A stretch of 64,000 nucleotides of DNA from an uncultured Collinsella sp. (GTDB lineage Bacteria > Actinomycetota > Coriobacteriia > Coriobacteriales > Coriobacteriaceae): the NCBI GenBank assembly GCA_958405195.1, contig CATYDM010000006.1, positions 8,130 to 72,129 of the forward strand. Direction: 5' to 3'. Made by a program: the position numbers and the translations under genes. Below are positions 35,701 through 42,990 of this stretch, one piece after another (the stretch's first letter is position 1; each line of letters begins with the position of its first letter). Below the pieces are notes generated by a model. It was not told the DNA's origin. It searched no databases and saw only the letters and a program-made list of their open reading frames with translations.

Positions 35701-37566
35701 ACCGATAGTCATACCGGAAAGACTGATATCGGTGAGGTTCGGGCAGTTATAGAAGGCGTGCAATCCGATTTTGGAAATGGAGCTGTTCTCAAAGCGCACT
35801 GAACGCAGATTGGTAGAGTCGGCACAGAGCTGTGCGTCGACTTCATCAACCCCGTAATCAACAATCAAATTCGTTACCAATCGACCATCGACAGAGTTCT
35901 CGCGCGGGTTGTTCTCATCGATTTCTACCGTAAGATTTCCGTTTGCGTCGCACGGATACAGATAGTAGTTGGGCATGAGCTTGGCATACTCGTAGGCCGC
36001 CTGCTGCAGGTTGCCCTTGCTGTACGCGACAAGGCGCGTGTAGCCATCGTCATATACCAACTGTATGGGTTCTCCGTCCATCGACTCGTCGAAGACATCG
36101 CCATCGCAGGGGGTCGCCGTAAGGTATTCGCCGAGTTCTTCCTTTATGAGCGCTTCGTAGTCGCTGTCCATCGTCGAATGAGGGTATTGAAACGTGACGC
36201 TCATGCCCTCGAGCGAAATTGTGTCACCCTGCCGATAGGCCATCTTGTCGGGATCACGCGAGACCTTAATCTTTTGAAGCATCTTGCCCACGGGGACGGG
36301 CAGGCTGCCATTGCAACTCTCCCAAACCTCTTTGGGGCGACCGCTTGCGTATTGCGAAACCATCTTGGCAGGGACCATGACAGTCATGTTTTGCTTGGGG
36401 AACGTGGTGGAATTAATGAGCACCACATGGTCGCATCCAAAGTACACAGTTTCAAGCTTAGAACCATAGAACGCACGACTCGGCAGTTCCTCGATCTTGG
36501 AATAAAGGGGCAGCGTCAGCCCGCCGCTCATATTAGTCCCGGAGAAACAACCTTCGCGAAGCGTCTTGATCGTCGCATTGTTCTCGAGTCCCGTCGTCGC
36601 AAGGCGAGAGCAGTTTTTGAACGCATTAACGCCGATCGATGTGATAGATGTGTTCCCTCCCAGACCGGTATCGGTCAGAGCGCTGCAACCATTATAAGCG
36701 TTCTCAGGAATCGAACTGAGACCAACGACCTTGTCGAGCCCCGTAGACCGCAGCCCGCTCCAGGCAAAGGCGGCATCGTCCATAGAGCCGATGGTAGCAA
36801 CGTCATTAATGTTCAGACTCGTAAGCGATCCGCACCCAGAAAACGCCTCTGTTCCGATACCCCCAATGGTCATACCGGAAAAGCTGATATCGGCGAGATT
36901 CGAGCAGCCAGAAAAGGCGTGTAGTCCAATTGAAGAAATAGAGCTGTTCTCAAAACGTACCGAGCGCAGATTGGAGGAGTACTCACAAATATATCCGGGG
37001 ACCCCATCCACTCCGTAATCAACGATCAGGTTGGTCACCAATTTACCATCGACAGAGTTCTCATTCGGGTCGTTTTCATCAATCTCTACCGTAACGCTTC
37101 CGCCAGCATCACACGGATACACATAGCCGTTCGGCATAAGCTTGGCATACTCATAGGCCGTTGGGTCCTCATACACGAGGGGATCGACTTCGCTGTCGTC
37201 GGACGGGGGCTCCGCCGTTGCAGGCGAGGTCTTTGCTGCATCGGAATCGGTCGCGGAGCTCGAAAGGTCATGGGCCAGGCTCGACGCGGGAGTGCTGGTA
37301 TCCGAGCTGGACGATTCGTCCTGAGCGTTATTCGTTTGGTCGGAAGACGTGGATGAGCTGCCCTCACCCGAAGACGACGCGTTATCGACCGCATCGACAT
37401 CAGCGCCAGAGCCCGAGTCGGTCTCTTGGACCTCGCTCTCGACGGCGACCGCCCCGGCATCATCAGCATAGACTGTGCTGGGCGCAAGGGGTATCGAGGT
37501 CACGACCATCGCGACCGAAAGATAGACGACCAAAAACCTATAGAGGGCAGCAGAGATCCTGTTCAT
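32776..37566 (-). CDS. Giant surface protein, N-terminal segment: signal peptide, LRR_5 modules, InlB repeats
   Basis: This 1596-residue segment starts with a signal peptide (MNRISAALYRFLVVYLSVAM onward, predicted cleavage after VYA near residue 34). A Ser/Asp/Thr-rich stretch runs to about residue 130. Two tandem modules of 387 residues follow, each with BspA-like leucine-rich repeats of the form LxxISxxGMTIGxIGxxAF and a closing domain of about 110 residues. InlB-type repeats fill the rest. Near residues 1180-1270 lies a helical insert rich in Ala, Ile and Val, then Lys, His and Asp. The segment ends at TAG after CVVQA. If the TAG is not suppressed, the product would be secreted without a wall anchor. 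Confidence 0.8.
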   Translation of the reverse strand: MNRISAALYRFLVVYLSVAMVVTSIPLAPSTVYADDAGAVAVESEVQETDSGSGADVDAVDNASSSGEGSSSTSSDQTNNAQDESSSSDTSTPASSLAHDLSSSATDSDAAKTSPATAEPPSDDSEVDPLVYEDPTAYEYAKLMPNGYVYPCDAGGSVTVEIDENDPNENSVDGKLVTNLIVDYGVDGVPGYICEYSSNLRSVRFENSSISSIGLHAFSGCSNLADISFSGMTIGGIGTEAFSGCGSLTSLNINDVATIGSMDDAAFAWSGLRSTGLDKVVGLSSIPENAYNGCSALTDTGLGGNTSITSIGVNAFKNCSRLATTGLENNATIKTLREGCFSGTNMSGGLTLPLYSKIEELPSRAFYGSKLETVYFGCDHVVLINSTTFPKQNMTVMVPAKMVSQYASGRPKEVWESCNGSLPVPVGKMLQKIKVSRDPDKMAYRQGDTISLEGMSVTFQYPHSTMDSDYEALIKEELGEYLTATPCDGDVFDESMDGEPIQLVYDDGYTRLVAYSKGNLQQAAYEYAKLMPNYYLYPCDANGNLTVEIDENNPRENSVDGRLVTNLIVDYGVDEVDAQLCADSTNLRSVRFENSSISKIGLHAFYNCPNLTDISLSGMTIGHIGKEAFYGCKSLTSLNINEVATIGSMGDAAFADSGLVSTGLDKVVGLTSIPDRAYEGCKALTDTGLDKNTSITSIGVCAFRFCTNLATTGLESNTTVQTLGHTCFYGTDLSGGLTLPYNSKIEELPEKAFGSTNLETVFFGCNHVVLINTDTFPKYNMTVMVPAKMIPKYANGHPKAVWERCNGCLPVPVGKVLENVEISCDPNNMTYETGETISLEGMSVELDYPHSVSIWDYEALIQKELGEYLTATPCDGGVFDESMDGQPVKLVYDDGYSHFETQTKGTLQLKKPTPTSFQISYAQTIDKGERKLMDGVELPDVSGTMTIDAGAEVTLDAGALGMLNDNITFKGWYDTESGKYISKEPVYTFTPDKDLSLEARFKLKDYAVHVNDAQATDSSQDYAHLSVTAQNCYRNAGETVEVSAVTDNALFLGWYLGEGDDAYAASDQLDFTYTVDKADAIVSEDKTDARIEITPRYCAPQASVVLSVDGVDENGQPLGQFLSTGLYGIGSRVTVVAVPMPGYVFDYATDALGNVVFTGDDGPSYTFVLEGDVQYTAHFREATDPDESLAALKAALIAAITAAAVLATMYGLGEIVDPIAADAVIEIGMADNIEDVAAVGTKVLKEIKDIIDDHKKPKPHGDHKIEIIATAQPEVGGAVTGGGFNYEGTVATLEAVANPGYRFVCWKEDGVEVSTSPLKTMTITDLTPEVVKMTAVFEKKVEITAVAEADGIQADFSTGCTASPVKQSITRGDQAMVTASEGPDYAFVGWFEDGIEVSPERTYIFKAEVDRHLVARFRKADKTILVNTDPFDSAEVLCDGVPVVDGKVRAKDGDILTFTMRPKVRPDNPEKTYRFVEWRETDARGITIANKQEVCEYRVNGNARIEAVMDGRDTHTVRAEADPLEGGAVTLKHGETAGMVLEVPEGERVTAEATPSEGYIFDGWYLSNGGSDTTSTLVSSERSYTFEPITDCVVQA
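34834..37155 (-). repeat. Tandem duplication of an 1161-bp LRR module
   Basis: Two adjacent copies (37155-35995 and 35994-34834) have a period of exactly 1161 bp, or 387 codons. Both open with YEYAKLMPN and share nearly all LRR positions, including TGLDKVVGL and VFDESMDG. They differ at scattered positions and show no gaps. Confidence 0.85.
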
Positions 37567-37570
37567 AGGA

Positions 37571-37656
37571 ACCTTCCCGCAATTCGCAAAGATACCGAGG
37601 GCCCAGTGCGGGCCATCATTTCACAATATCTTGTATAAGCGACAATGCGGGAAGGT
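37571..37656 (-). promoter_or_regulatory. 5' region of the surface-protein gene able to hide its ribosome site
   Basis: An 11-bp perfect inverted repeat (37571-37581 and 37646-37656) pairs the ribosome-site arm TGCGGGAAGGT, ending four bases before the ATG, is countered by a complement 65 bp upstream in the opposite arm. A second hairpin, GGCCC-AGTGC-GGGCC, lies inside. If transcription starts upstream of 37656, the leader could switch translation on and off. The transcription start is not known. Confidence 0.5.
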
Positions 37657-37693
37657 AGCGCAAACGGTTTATCTAAGGGCGCAGAAGGTTGGT

Positions 37694-38836
37694 CTAATCG
37701 CTGCTTAAATCGCGCAAAGCGTCAATCGCGGTGCCGACTTCCTCGTCCGTGTTGAAATACCCAAACGAGAAGCGAACGATACCCTGGCGCTCGGTCCCGA
37801 GCGCGCGGTGCATGAGCGGAGCGCAATGGGCGCCGGGGCGCGTCGCAATCCCCCACCCTTGCATGAGCGCGTCCGAGATCTCGGCCGAATCGATATCGCC
37901 CACGTTGAGCGAGACGATCGCCGAGCGCATGGGCTGGTCAAACGCGCCGTAGAGCGCAATGCCGGGGATTTCGCGCACACCGGCAAGGAAGCGATCAGCG
38001 AGCGCACGCTCGTGGGCAGCAATCGCCTCGACCCCACCCTGGGCCTCGATAAAGTCGAGGCCGGCAGAAAGTCCCGCTATGCCGTGACCGTTGAGCGTGC
38101 CCGCCTCAAGGCGCGTGGGCCACTCCATGGGCTGCAGCGCATCGAAGCTGTGCACGCCCGTGCCGCCCATAGCCCACGGAGCCACGTCAATGCCCTCCGC
38201 CACGGCCAGGCCGCCGGTCCCCTGCGGACCCATGAGCCCCTTGTGGCCGGTAAAGCACACCACGTCGAGCCCCATGGCCTGCATATCGATATGCGCCGTG
38301 CCGGCAGACTGCGAGGCATCGACAATCACCAGCGCACCTACCACATGGGCCATGGCGGCCACATGCGCAATGTCGACCGAGTTGCCGGTCACATTGGAGG
38401 CATGCGTCACCACCACGGCACGCGTGTCAGGCGTAACCAGCCGCTCGAGCTCGTCGTAGTCGAGCACGCCGTTCGCGTCGCAGCCCGCATGCTCAACGGT
38501 CACACCCTGCTCTGCCGCCAGGCGGTTGAGCGGACGCAGCACGGAGTTGTGCTCGAGCACCGTCGTGACCACACGGTCGCCAGGGTGCACCACGCCATTG
38601 ATGACGGTGTTGAGCGCCGCGGTGGAGTTGGACGTAAAGCACACATGGTCAGCACGCGGGCAGCCCAGCAAGCGCGCAAGCTTGGCGCGGCAGCCGTGGA
38701 TGGTACGCGCCGCATCGAGCGCACCCGACGTGGCACCGCGCCCAGCATTGCCGAGCGAGCACATAGCCTGCGTCACGGCATCGATGACCGTCTGCGGCTT
38801 GTGCATGGTCGTCGCCGCGTTATCCAGGTAGATCAT
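37694..38836 (-). CDS. Cysteine desulfurase family protein (selenium cluster)
   Basis: This is a class V aminotransferase-fold PLP enzyme of 380 residues. The start MIYLDNAATT is typical. The PLP lysine lies in VCFTGHKGLMGPQGTGG, and the catalytic cysteine is in TRPGAHCAPLMH, as in SufS/CsdB-like enzymes. Such enzymes release sulfur from cysteine or selenium from selenocysteine. The ATG at 38836 overlaps the DUF3343 stop (ATGA) and has GGGAGG upstream. With selD, yedF and DUF3343 it forms a run often seen in selenium-using anaerobes, so it may deliver selenium to SelD. Confidence 0.88.
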   Translation of the reverse strand: MIYLDNAATTMHKPQTVIDAVTQAMCSLGNAGRGATSGALDAARTIHGCRAKLARLLGCPRADHVCFTSNSTAALNTVINGVVHPGDRVVTTVLEHNSVLRPLNRLAAEQGVTVEHAGCDANGVLDYDELERLVTPDTRAVVVTHASNVTGNSVDIAHVAAMAHVVGALVIVDASQSAGTAHIDMQAMGLDVVCFTGHKGLMGPQGTGGLAVAEGIDVAPWAMGGTGVHSFDALQPMEWPTRLEAGTLNGHGIAGLSAGLDFIEAQGGVEAIAAHERALADRFLAGVREIPGIALYGAFDQPMRSAIVSLNVGDIDSAEISDALMQGWGIATRPGAHCAPLMHRALGTERQGIVRFSFGYFNTDEEVGTAIDALRDLSSD

Positions 38837-39084
38837 CGCACGACCTCCCACATATCAATCACGGTATAGCCCTCGGTGGGAACGCCCGCCGCGGCGAGTT
38901 CGCCGCGCAGCAGCTCCTCATCGGCAGGCAACGCCTTCCACGCCAGACCGCAGCCGGCAGCGACCTCCCCGGGCACGGGAATCGTTCGCCCGGGAAGGCC
39001 GCGCTCGATGCACAGGGACTCGCAGCCCATGGCGGCCGCCGTGGTGGGAAACGTGATGACAAGCGCCGGGCGCTTCTCCCTCAT
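38833..39084 (-). CDS. DUF3343 family small protein (putative Se/S carrier)
   Basis: The 83-residue protein matches the DUF3343 pattern: an early strand ALVITFPTTAAAMGCE, a central GRTIPVPGEVAAGCGLAWKA and a C-terminal short helix. The two conserved cysteines, in GCE and GCG, could carry persulfide or perselenide. It lies between yedF and the cysteine desulfurase. Members of this family are named putative Se/S carrier proteins because of this context; a biochemical role is not shown. The ATG at 39084 has GGAG upstream. Confidence 0.85.
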   Translation of the reverse strand: MREKRPALVITFPTTAAAMGCESLCIERGLPGRTIPVPGEVAAGCGLAWKALPADEELLRGELAAAGVPTEGYTVIDMWEVVR

Positions 39085-39103
39085 GGCAACTCCAACCAAT
39101 ACG

Positions 39104-39730
39104 CTACGGGCGCACGACGCGCACGGCCTGCTCCATCTTCTCCACGATCACGTACATATTCGTGACCTCGCCCACCGCAAGCTGGTCTTTAATGCCATAG
39201 TGGTCGAGGCAGGTACCGCAGGTGAGAATCTCGACACCCTGCTCGGCCAGGCCCTTCAGGTCATCGAGCACCGGCGAGCCCTCGACGGTGAGCTTGGCAC
39301 CGCCGTTGTAGAACAGCATGGTCGCGGGCAGTTCCTCCTGCTGCGTCACGGCAAAGATAAACGCCTTCATGAGCTTGTGGCCCAGCTCGTCGTCGCCACG
39401 GCCCATGCAATCGGTGTAGACGGAAATGACGAGCCTGCCCTTGCCGGCGCTGGCGTCGCAGAAGGCAGCGCCATCCTGCTCAGGATCGGCCACGGCAACG
39501 GCGCCAGAGGTCGCCACGGCCACGTGCCACTCGGCGTCAGAAACCTTCTCGACCGAGGCCGTGCAGCCCTTCTCCTGCGCCATCTTGGAGATGTTCTTGA
39601 CGGCAGTCTCGTTATCGACCGAGGTCACCACGGCGCCCTCGCCATCGAGCTGCTTCAGGGCTTTGAGCGTCTTGACGACGGGCAGCGGGCAGGCATCGCC
39701 CATGGCATTGACTTCAATTTTGGTAGACAT
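39104..39730 (-). CDS. yedF: Selenium metabolism protein YedF (TusA-like plus DsrE-like domains)
   Basis: YedF is a 208-residue two-domain protein. The N-terminal part is TusA/SirA-like with the key motif GDACPLPVVKT, where the cysteine can carry sulfur or selenium. The C-terminal part is DsrE/DrsF-like with ISVYTDCMGRGDDELG and CGTCLDHYG. In many genomes it occurs with selD and marks selenium use. The ATG at 39730 has AAAGGAA upstream; an upstream extension in frame is antisense-like and not supported. It lies 61 bp after selD. Confidence 0.92.
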   Translation of the reverse strand: MSTKIEVNAMGDACPLPVVKTLKALKQLDGEGAVVTSVDNETAVKNISKMAQEKGCTASVEKVSDAEWHVAVATSGAVAVADPEQDGAAFCDASAGKGRLVISVYTDCMGRGDDELGHKLMKAFIFAVTQQEELPATMLFYNGGAKLTVEGSPVLDDLKGLAEQGVEILTCGTCLDHYGIKDQLAVGEVTNMYVIVEKMEQAVRVVRP

Positions 39731-39791
39731 AGCAAATTCCTTTCGAAAGAACCGTTCTAGAGAACGGCAAACAGTTACATAAACGTGCGGG

Positions 39792-40841
39792 CTAGCGAAC
39801 AACGCGGACGGCAGGACCGCCCGGCTCCGCCTCGCACACGCGACCAACGACGGCGGCGATGCGCCCCTCGGCATCCAGGCGACGCGCAAGCTCATCCACA
39901 TCCCTCGCGGGCGCCGCAATAAGCAAACCACCAGACGTCTGCGGATCGTACAGCGCATCCAGCATGCCCGGCTCCAGGTCCTCGTCGGCAGCCACACGCG
40001 GGCCAAAGAAGTCCTGGTTGCGGTAGGAGCCCGCGGGGATAATGCCCAAACGCGCCATGTCAAGCACTTGATCAAAGAGCGGCACCGCCCCCGACGCAAG
40101 CTCAATCTGCACGTCCGAGCCCTCGGCCATCTCGCATGCGTGCCCGATCAGGCCAAAGCCCGTAATGTCGGTACAGCCGTGAAGCTCGAGTCCCTCGGCC
40201 AGACGAATCGGGGCCTCGTTGAGGGTGCGCATCGAGTCAAACATGGCTGCGGCCTCGTCCTGCTCGATGAGCTCGCCCTTAATGGCCGTGGTGATGATGC
40301 CCGAGCCGATCGCCTTGGTCAGCAGCAGAACATCGCCCACGCGTGCGCCGCTATTGGCGAGCATGTGGTCGAGCGCGACAAAACCGCTCACGGACAGACC
40401 GTACTTGGGCTCGTCGTCGTTGATGGTATGGCCGCCCGCGATAGAGCAATCGGCCTCGACGCACTTGTCGGCGCCACCCGCCAGAATCTGGCCGGCGACC
40501 TCAACGCCCAGGCAGCTCGGAATGCACAGCAGGTTCATGGCATGGCTCGGCCGCCCGCCCATGGCGTAGATGTCCGACAGTGAGTTTGCCGCGGCAATCT
40601 GGCCAAACAGAAACGGGTCGTCGACCATCGGTGGGAAGAAGTCGATGGACTGCACGAGCCCCAGGTTCTCCCCTACGCGGAAGACGCTCGCATCGTCGGA
40701 GGTATCGAACCCCACGAGCAGATTGTCGTTATGCACATTGGGCAAGTCGCCCAGGACCTGGGCGAGGGCTCCGGGAGCCAGCTTAGCGGCTCAACCGCTC
40801 GCGGCAGTCATAGACGTGAGCTTAATCTGATCGTCAGCCAT
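39792..40841 (-). CDS. selD: Selenophosphate synthase SelD, itself a selenoprotein (in-frame TGA at codon 17)
   Basis: SelD makes selenophosphate from selenide and ATP. The obvious open frame begins only at residue 36, but the sequence upstream reads in frame from ATG 40841 through one TGA (40791-40793) to the rest of the protein. This N-terminal part reads MTAASG-U-AAKLAPG, placing selenocysteine at 17 and the essential lysine at 20, the same numbers as Cys17 and Lys20 of E. coli SelD. The full protein has 349 residues. AGGGGG lies upstream of the ATG. Later motifs (VGFDTSDDASV, DIYAMGG, AGGHTI, DITGFGLIGH, QTSGG) are classic SelD. The ATG overlaps the glycosyltransferase stop by 8 bp. Confidence 0.95.
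40768..40793 (-). promoter_or_regulatory. Candidate SECIS hairpin in selD
   Basis: Twelve to 24 bases after the UGA the mRNA can form GGCUC-CCG-GAGCC. The position of the loop, about 18 bases after UGA, agrees with a bacterial SECIS, but the 3-base loop lacks the GGUCU seen in fdhF. A second hairpin about 15 bases further has a GUC loop. Confidence 0.45.
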
Positions 40842-42051
40842 ACGAACCCCCTTCCAACAAATCAACGACTTTTAGTATACGCCCCAGGCACGCTTCCCAA
40901 GAGACCGCCGACGGCTCGAACGTCGAAGGCGGTGCCGCAAGCGCCTGCGCGATAGCATCTGCCAGTGCGCGCTCAAACAACGGAAGGTCGGCCGCCACGG
41001 GCGTGTCGACATCCGTCATACGCGGCGACGCCACCCACGTCACGGGAGCACCGGGAAACATCGCCTCCATCCAGGGACGAACGCCGGGCAAATCGGTCGC
41101 CACAACTTTGCAGCCGCACGCGAGGGCCTCGATCGTCACGAGCGGCAGGCCCTCGTAAAACGAAGGCAGCACAAAGACGTCGGAACTGCGGTAGGCATGC
41201 ACGAGTCCATCGCTATCCAGGCGCCCCGCCAGCTTCACCGGCACATCCGAGGCCGCGGCCAAGCGCTCGATACGCGCGTACTCGGCATCGTCCCCGCGAC
41301 CGCCCACAAGTACCAAGCCAGATGGGCGGACGTCATCGTCAATCGGCAATGACACGGCTCGAACCAGCGACTCGACACCCTTTTTAAAGCAAATCTTGCC
41401 CACGTACACAAGCGATCCCGGCCGCCTCGCCACGCTTGCGTCGCGGCAGAAGACGCGATGGTCGTAGCCCGTCCCAATCACGTGGATGCGATCGGCATCG
41501 ACGCCGCACACCAGGCCAATCTGCTCAGCCTGCTCAGCATGGAGCGCAAAGACGGCATCGAGCCGACGAACCGCACTTACGATGCGATCGCGCTCGAGCG
41601 CATGCGAACGCAGCTGGCGCAGATCGGTCGAATGGCACACGGCAACAACCGGCACGCCCCGGACGCACTCGCGCGCCAATGCGGTCACCAGATACAGGTG
41701 ATGGCAGAGCACCAGATCGGGCCGAAACTCAGTCACCGCCCGATCGATTGCATTAGCAAATGCCCGCTCAAATGCCTTGAGCATCGAAGGTGTCAGATCA
41801 CGATAGCGTGTAGAGGGATAGGGCATGACATCGGACATACCGCAGATGGGAAACGGCAGCTCGGGCGACTCGAACGGTACGGCAAACACGGCAGCACGCC
41901 GGTCCAGCTCGCCTTGGGTATCACCCGGCGCCGCACCGCAAAGCACGGCGGCGCGATGCCCCGTCTCGATCTGCTCGCGCACAAGCGCGGCAAGGTAGGT
42001 GCCGCTGCCGGTGCTATCTGGTTTTTGTGCCGTGATATTGAGGATGCGCAT
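40834..42051 (-). CDS. GT4-type glycosyltransferase, translationally coupled to selD
   Basis: This 405-residue GT-B glycosyltransferase starts MRILNITAQKPDSTGSGTYL, with the glycine-rich acceptor loop of the GT4 family. The C-terminal donor domain has LVYVGKICFKKG and the E-x7-E motif in YEGLPLVTIEAL. No signal or membrane segment is seen, so it is probably cytosolic. The ATG at 42051 lies 14 bp after the activator gene stop, with AGGGGTG upstream. Its stop overlaps the selD start by 8 bp. The acceptor and donor are unknown. The selenosugar synthase SenB of selenoneine biosynthesis is also a glycosyltransferase that uses selenophosphate, so a selenium-linked role is possible but not shown. 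Confidence 0.85.
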   Translation of the reverse strand: MRILNITAQKPDSTGSGTYLAALVREQIETGHRAAVLCGAAPGDTQGELDRRAAVFAVPFESPELPFPICGMSDVMPYPSTRYRDLTPSMLKAFERAFANAIDRAVTEFRPDLVLCHHLYLVTALARECVRGVPVVAVCHSTDLRQLRSHALERDRIVSAVRRLDAVFALHAEQAEQIGLVCGVDADRIHVIGTGYDHRVFCRDASVARRPGSLVYVGKICFKKGVESLVRAVSLPIDDDVRPSGLVLVGGRGDDAEYARIERLAAASDVPVKLAGRLDSDGLVHAYRSSDVFVLPSFYEGLPLVTIEALACGCKVVATDLPGVRPWMEAMFPGAPVTWVASPRMTDVDTPVAADLPLFERALADAIAQALAAPPSTFEPSAVSWEACLGRILKVVDLLEGGSYG

Positions 42052-42065
42052 GTCGCGGTACACCC

Positions 42066-42830
42066 CTAGGCCAAGGCGGCGGCGCGGACAGCCGCGCCGA
42101 TCGCTCCGGCAAAGCGAGCCTGGGGCGAGGTGGTCACCGGCGATCCCAGTAGCTCGCCCAACCGCTCCACCACGAAGGCGTTCTCGCACAGGCCACCGGT
42201 CAGGTAGTACGGGGCGCCCGCGGCCTGCCCGGCCATGGTCGCCACGCGCGAGACCACGCTGTCGATCACGCCACGCGCAATGTTCTCGCGCGGCTCACCG
42301 CGTCCGATCAGGCTGATGACCTCGCTTTCGGCAAACACCGTGCACATGCTGCTGATCTTGGTGGGTTCGCCGGAACGCGCCAGGTCGGCCATCTGCTGCT
42401 GGGAAATGCCTAAGCGGTCGGCCATGATCTCCAAAAAGCGCCCCGTGCCGGCGGCGCACTTGTCGTTCATGGCAAACTTGGCCACGCGGCCACTTTTAAG
42501 CTGAATGACCTTGGTGTCCTGACCGCCCACGTCGATCACGGTGCCGTGGTCGCCAAACAGGCGCACGGCACCGGCACCATGGCAAGTAATCTCGGTCACG
42601 ACCTTGTGCGCATAGGGCACGGCGACACGGCCGTAGCCGGTCGCGATCACGCGCACGTCGTCGGCAGCCACGTCATAGCCAGCCGCTGCCAGTGCCTCGC
42701 GCAGCCGCTCGGAAGCATCGACCGAGGAGAACCCGGTTGGCTGCACGCACGTCCACGCCACCGAACCCTCCCCGTCGACCACAGCAGCCTTAGCCGCCGT
42801 AGACCCGATATCGATCCCGATCCCTATCAT
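42066..42830 (-). CDS. ASKHA ATPase activator of a double-cubane / 2-hydroxyacyl-CoA dehydratase-like protein (YjiL-type)
   Basis: This 254-residue ATPase belongs to the activase family of HgdC/FldI/BcrAD and YjiL. The phosphate loops read GIDIGSTAAKAAV and VIDVGGQDTK. The two cysteines that hold the bridging 4Fe-4S cluster in the dimer lie in NDKCAAGTGRF and SSMCTVFAESEV. It hydrolyses ATP to push an electron at very low potential onto its partner, the product of the next gene upstream. It is followed 14 bp later by the glycosyltransferase. The specific substrate pathway is unknown. Confidence 0.92.
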   Translation of the reverse strand: MIGIGIDIGSTAAKAAVVDGEGSVAWTCVQPTGFSSVDASERLREALAAAGYDVAADDVRVIATGYGRVAVPYAHKVVTEITCHGAGAVRLFGDHGTVIDVGGQDTKVIQLKSGRVAKFAMNDKCAAGTGRFLEIMADRLGISQQQMADLARSGEPTKISSMCTVFAESEVISLIGRGEPRENIARGVIDSVVSRVATMAGQAAGAPYYLTGGLCENAFVVERLGELLGSPVTTSPQARFAGAIGAAVRAAALA

Positions 42831-42883
42831 GGCTCTCTCCCAATCTAAACGTCAAAGGTAGCGGCGCGTTCAGGCGCCTTAGA

Positions 42884-42990
42884 TCTAGGTTTCTCAGGTG
42901 CCGGAGATTGCCCCGAAAGAGGAGCGCAGCGTACTTTGGGTACGCAAGCGACGGTTTGAGGGGCAAGATCCGGTGCCTGAGGAAGCTAGA
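42884..42990. repeat. Long imperfect inverted repeat between the double-cubane genes
   Basis: Two 31-bp arms (42884-42914 and 42960-42990) match at most positions and include the stop codon of the upstream gene. An inner hairpin GCGTAC-TTTGG-GTACGC lies at 42929-42945. The transcript would fold into one long, interrupted hairpin of about 107 bases. No T-tract follows. Confidence 0.7.

Larger units (their letters stand above)
24589..37566 (-). pseudogene. Giant LRR/InlB-repeat/Ig/MBG surface protein, single frame with in-frame TAG and TAA
   Basis: Three open segments lie in the same reading frame over 4326 codons, including the final stop. They are separated only by TAG (32776-32778, codon 1597) and TAA (31528-31530, codon 2013). 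Read through, the order is: signal peptide, Ser/Asp-rich linker, two 387-residue BspA-like LRR modules, many InlB B-type repeats (GWY...VSxxxxYTF...VxAxF), three Ig/putative-Ig/MBG modules, a Pro-Asp-rich wall region and a sortase-like LADTG tail. Neither downstream segment has its own signal peptide or a convincing ribosome site. Only the third has the anchor and only the first the signal peptide. The simplest reading is a nonsense-interrupted adhesin; nonsense suppression or sequencing error are alternatives. No frameshift is seen and codon use stays normal, so any decay is recent. Confidence 0.75.

Noticed and set aside
40834..42051. Naming the glycosyltransferase senB
   Set aside because: Only context supports it. 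There is no SenA-like gene and family membership could not be tested by eye.
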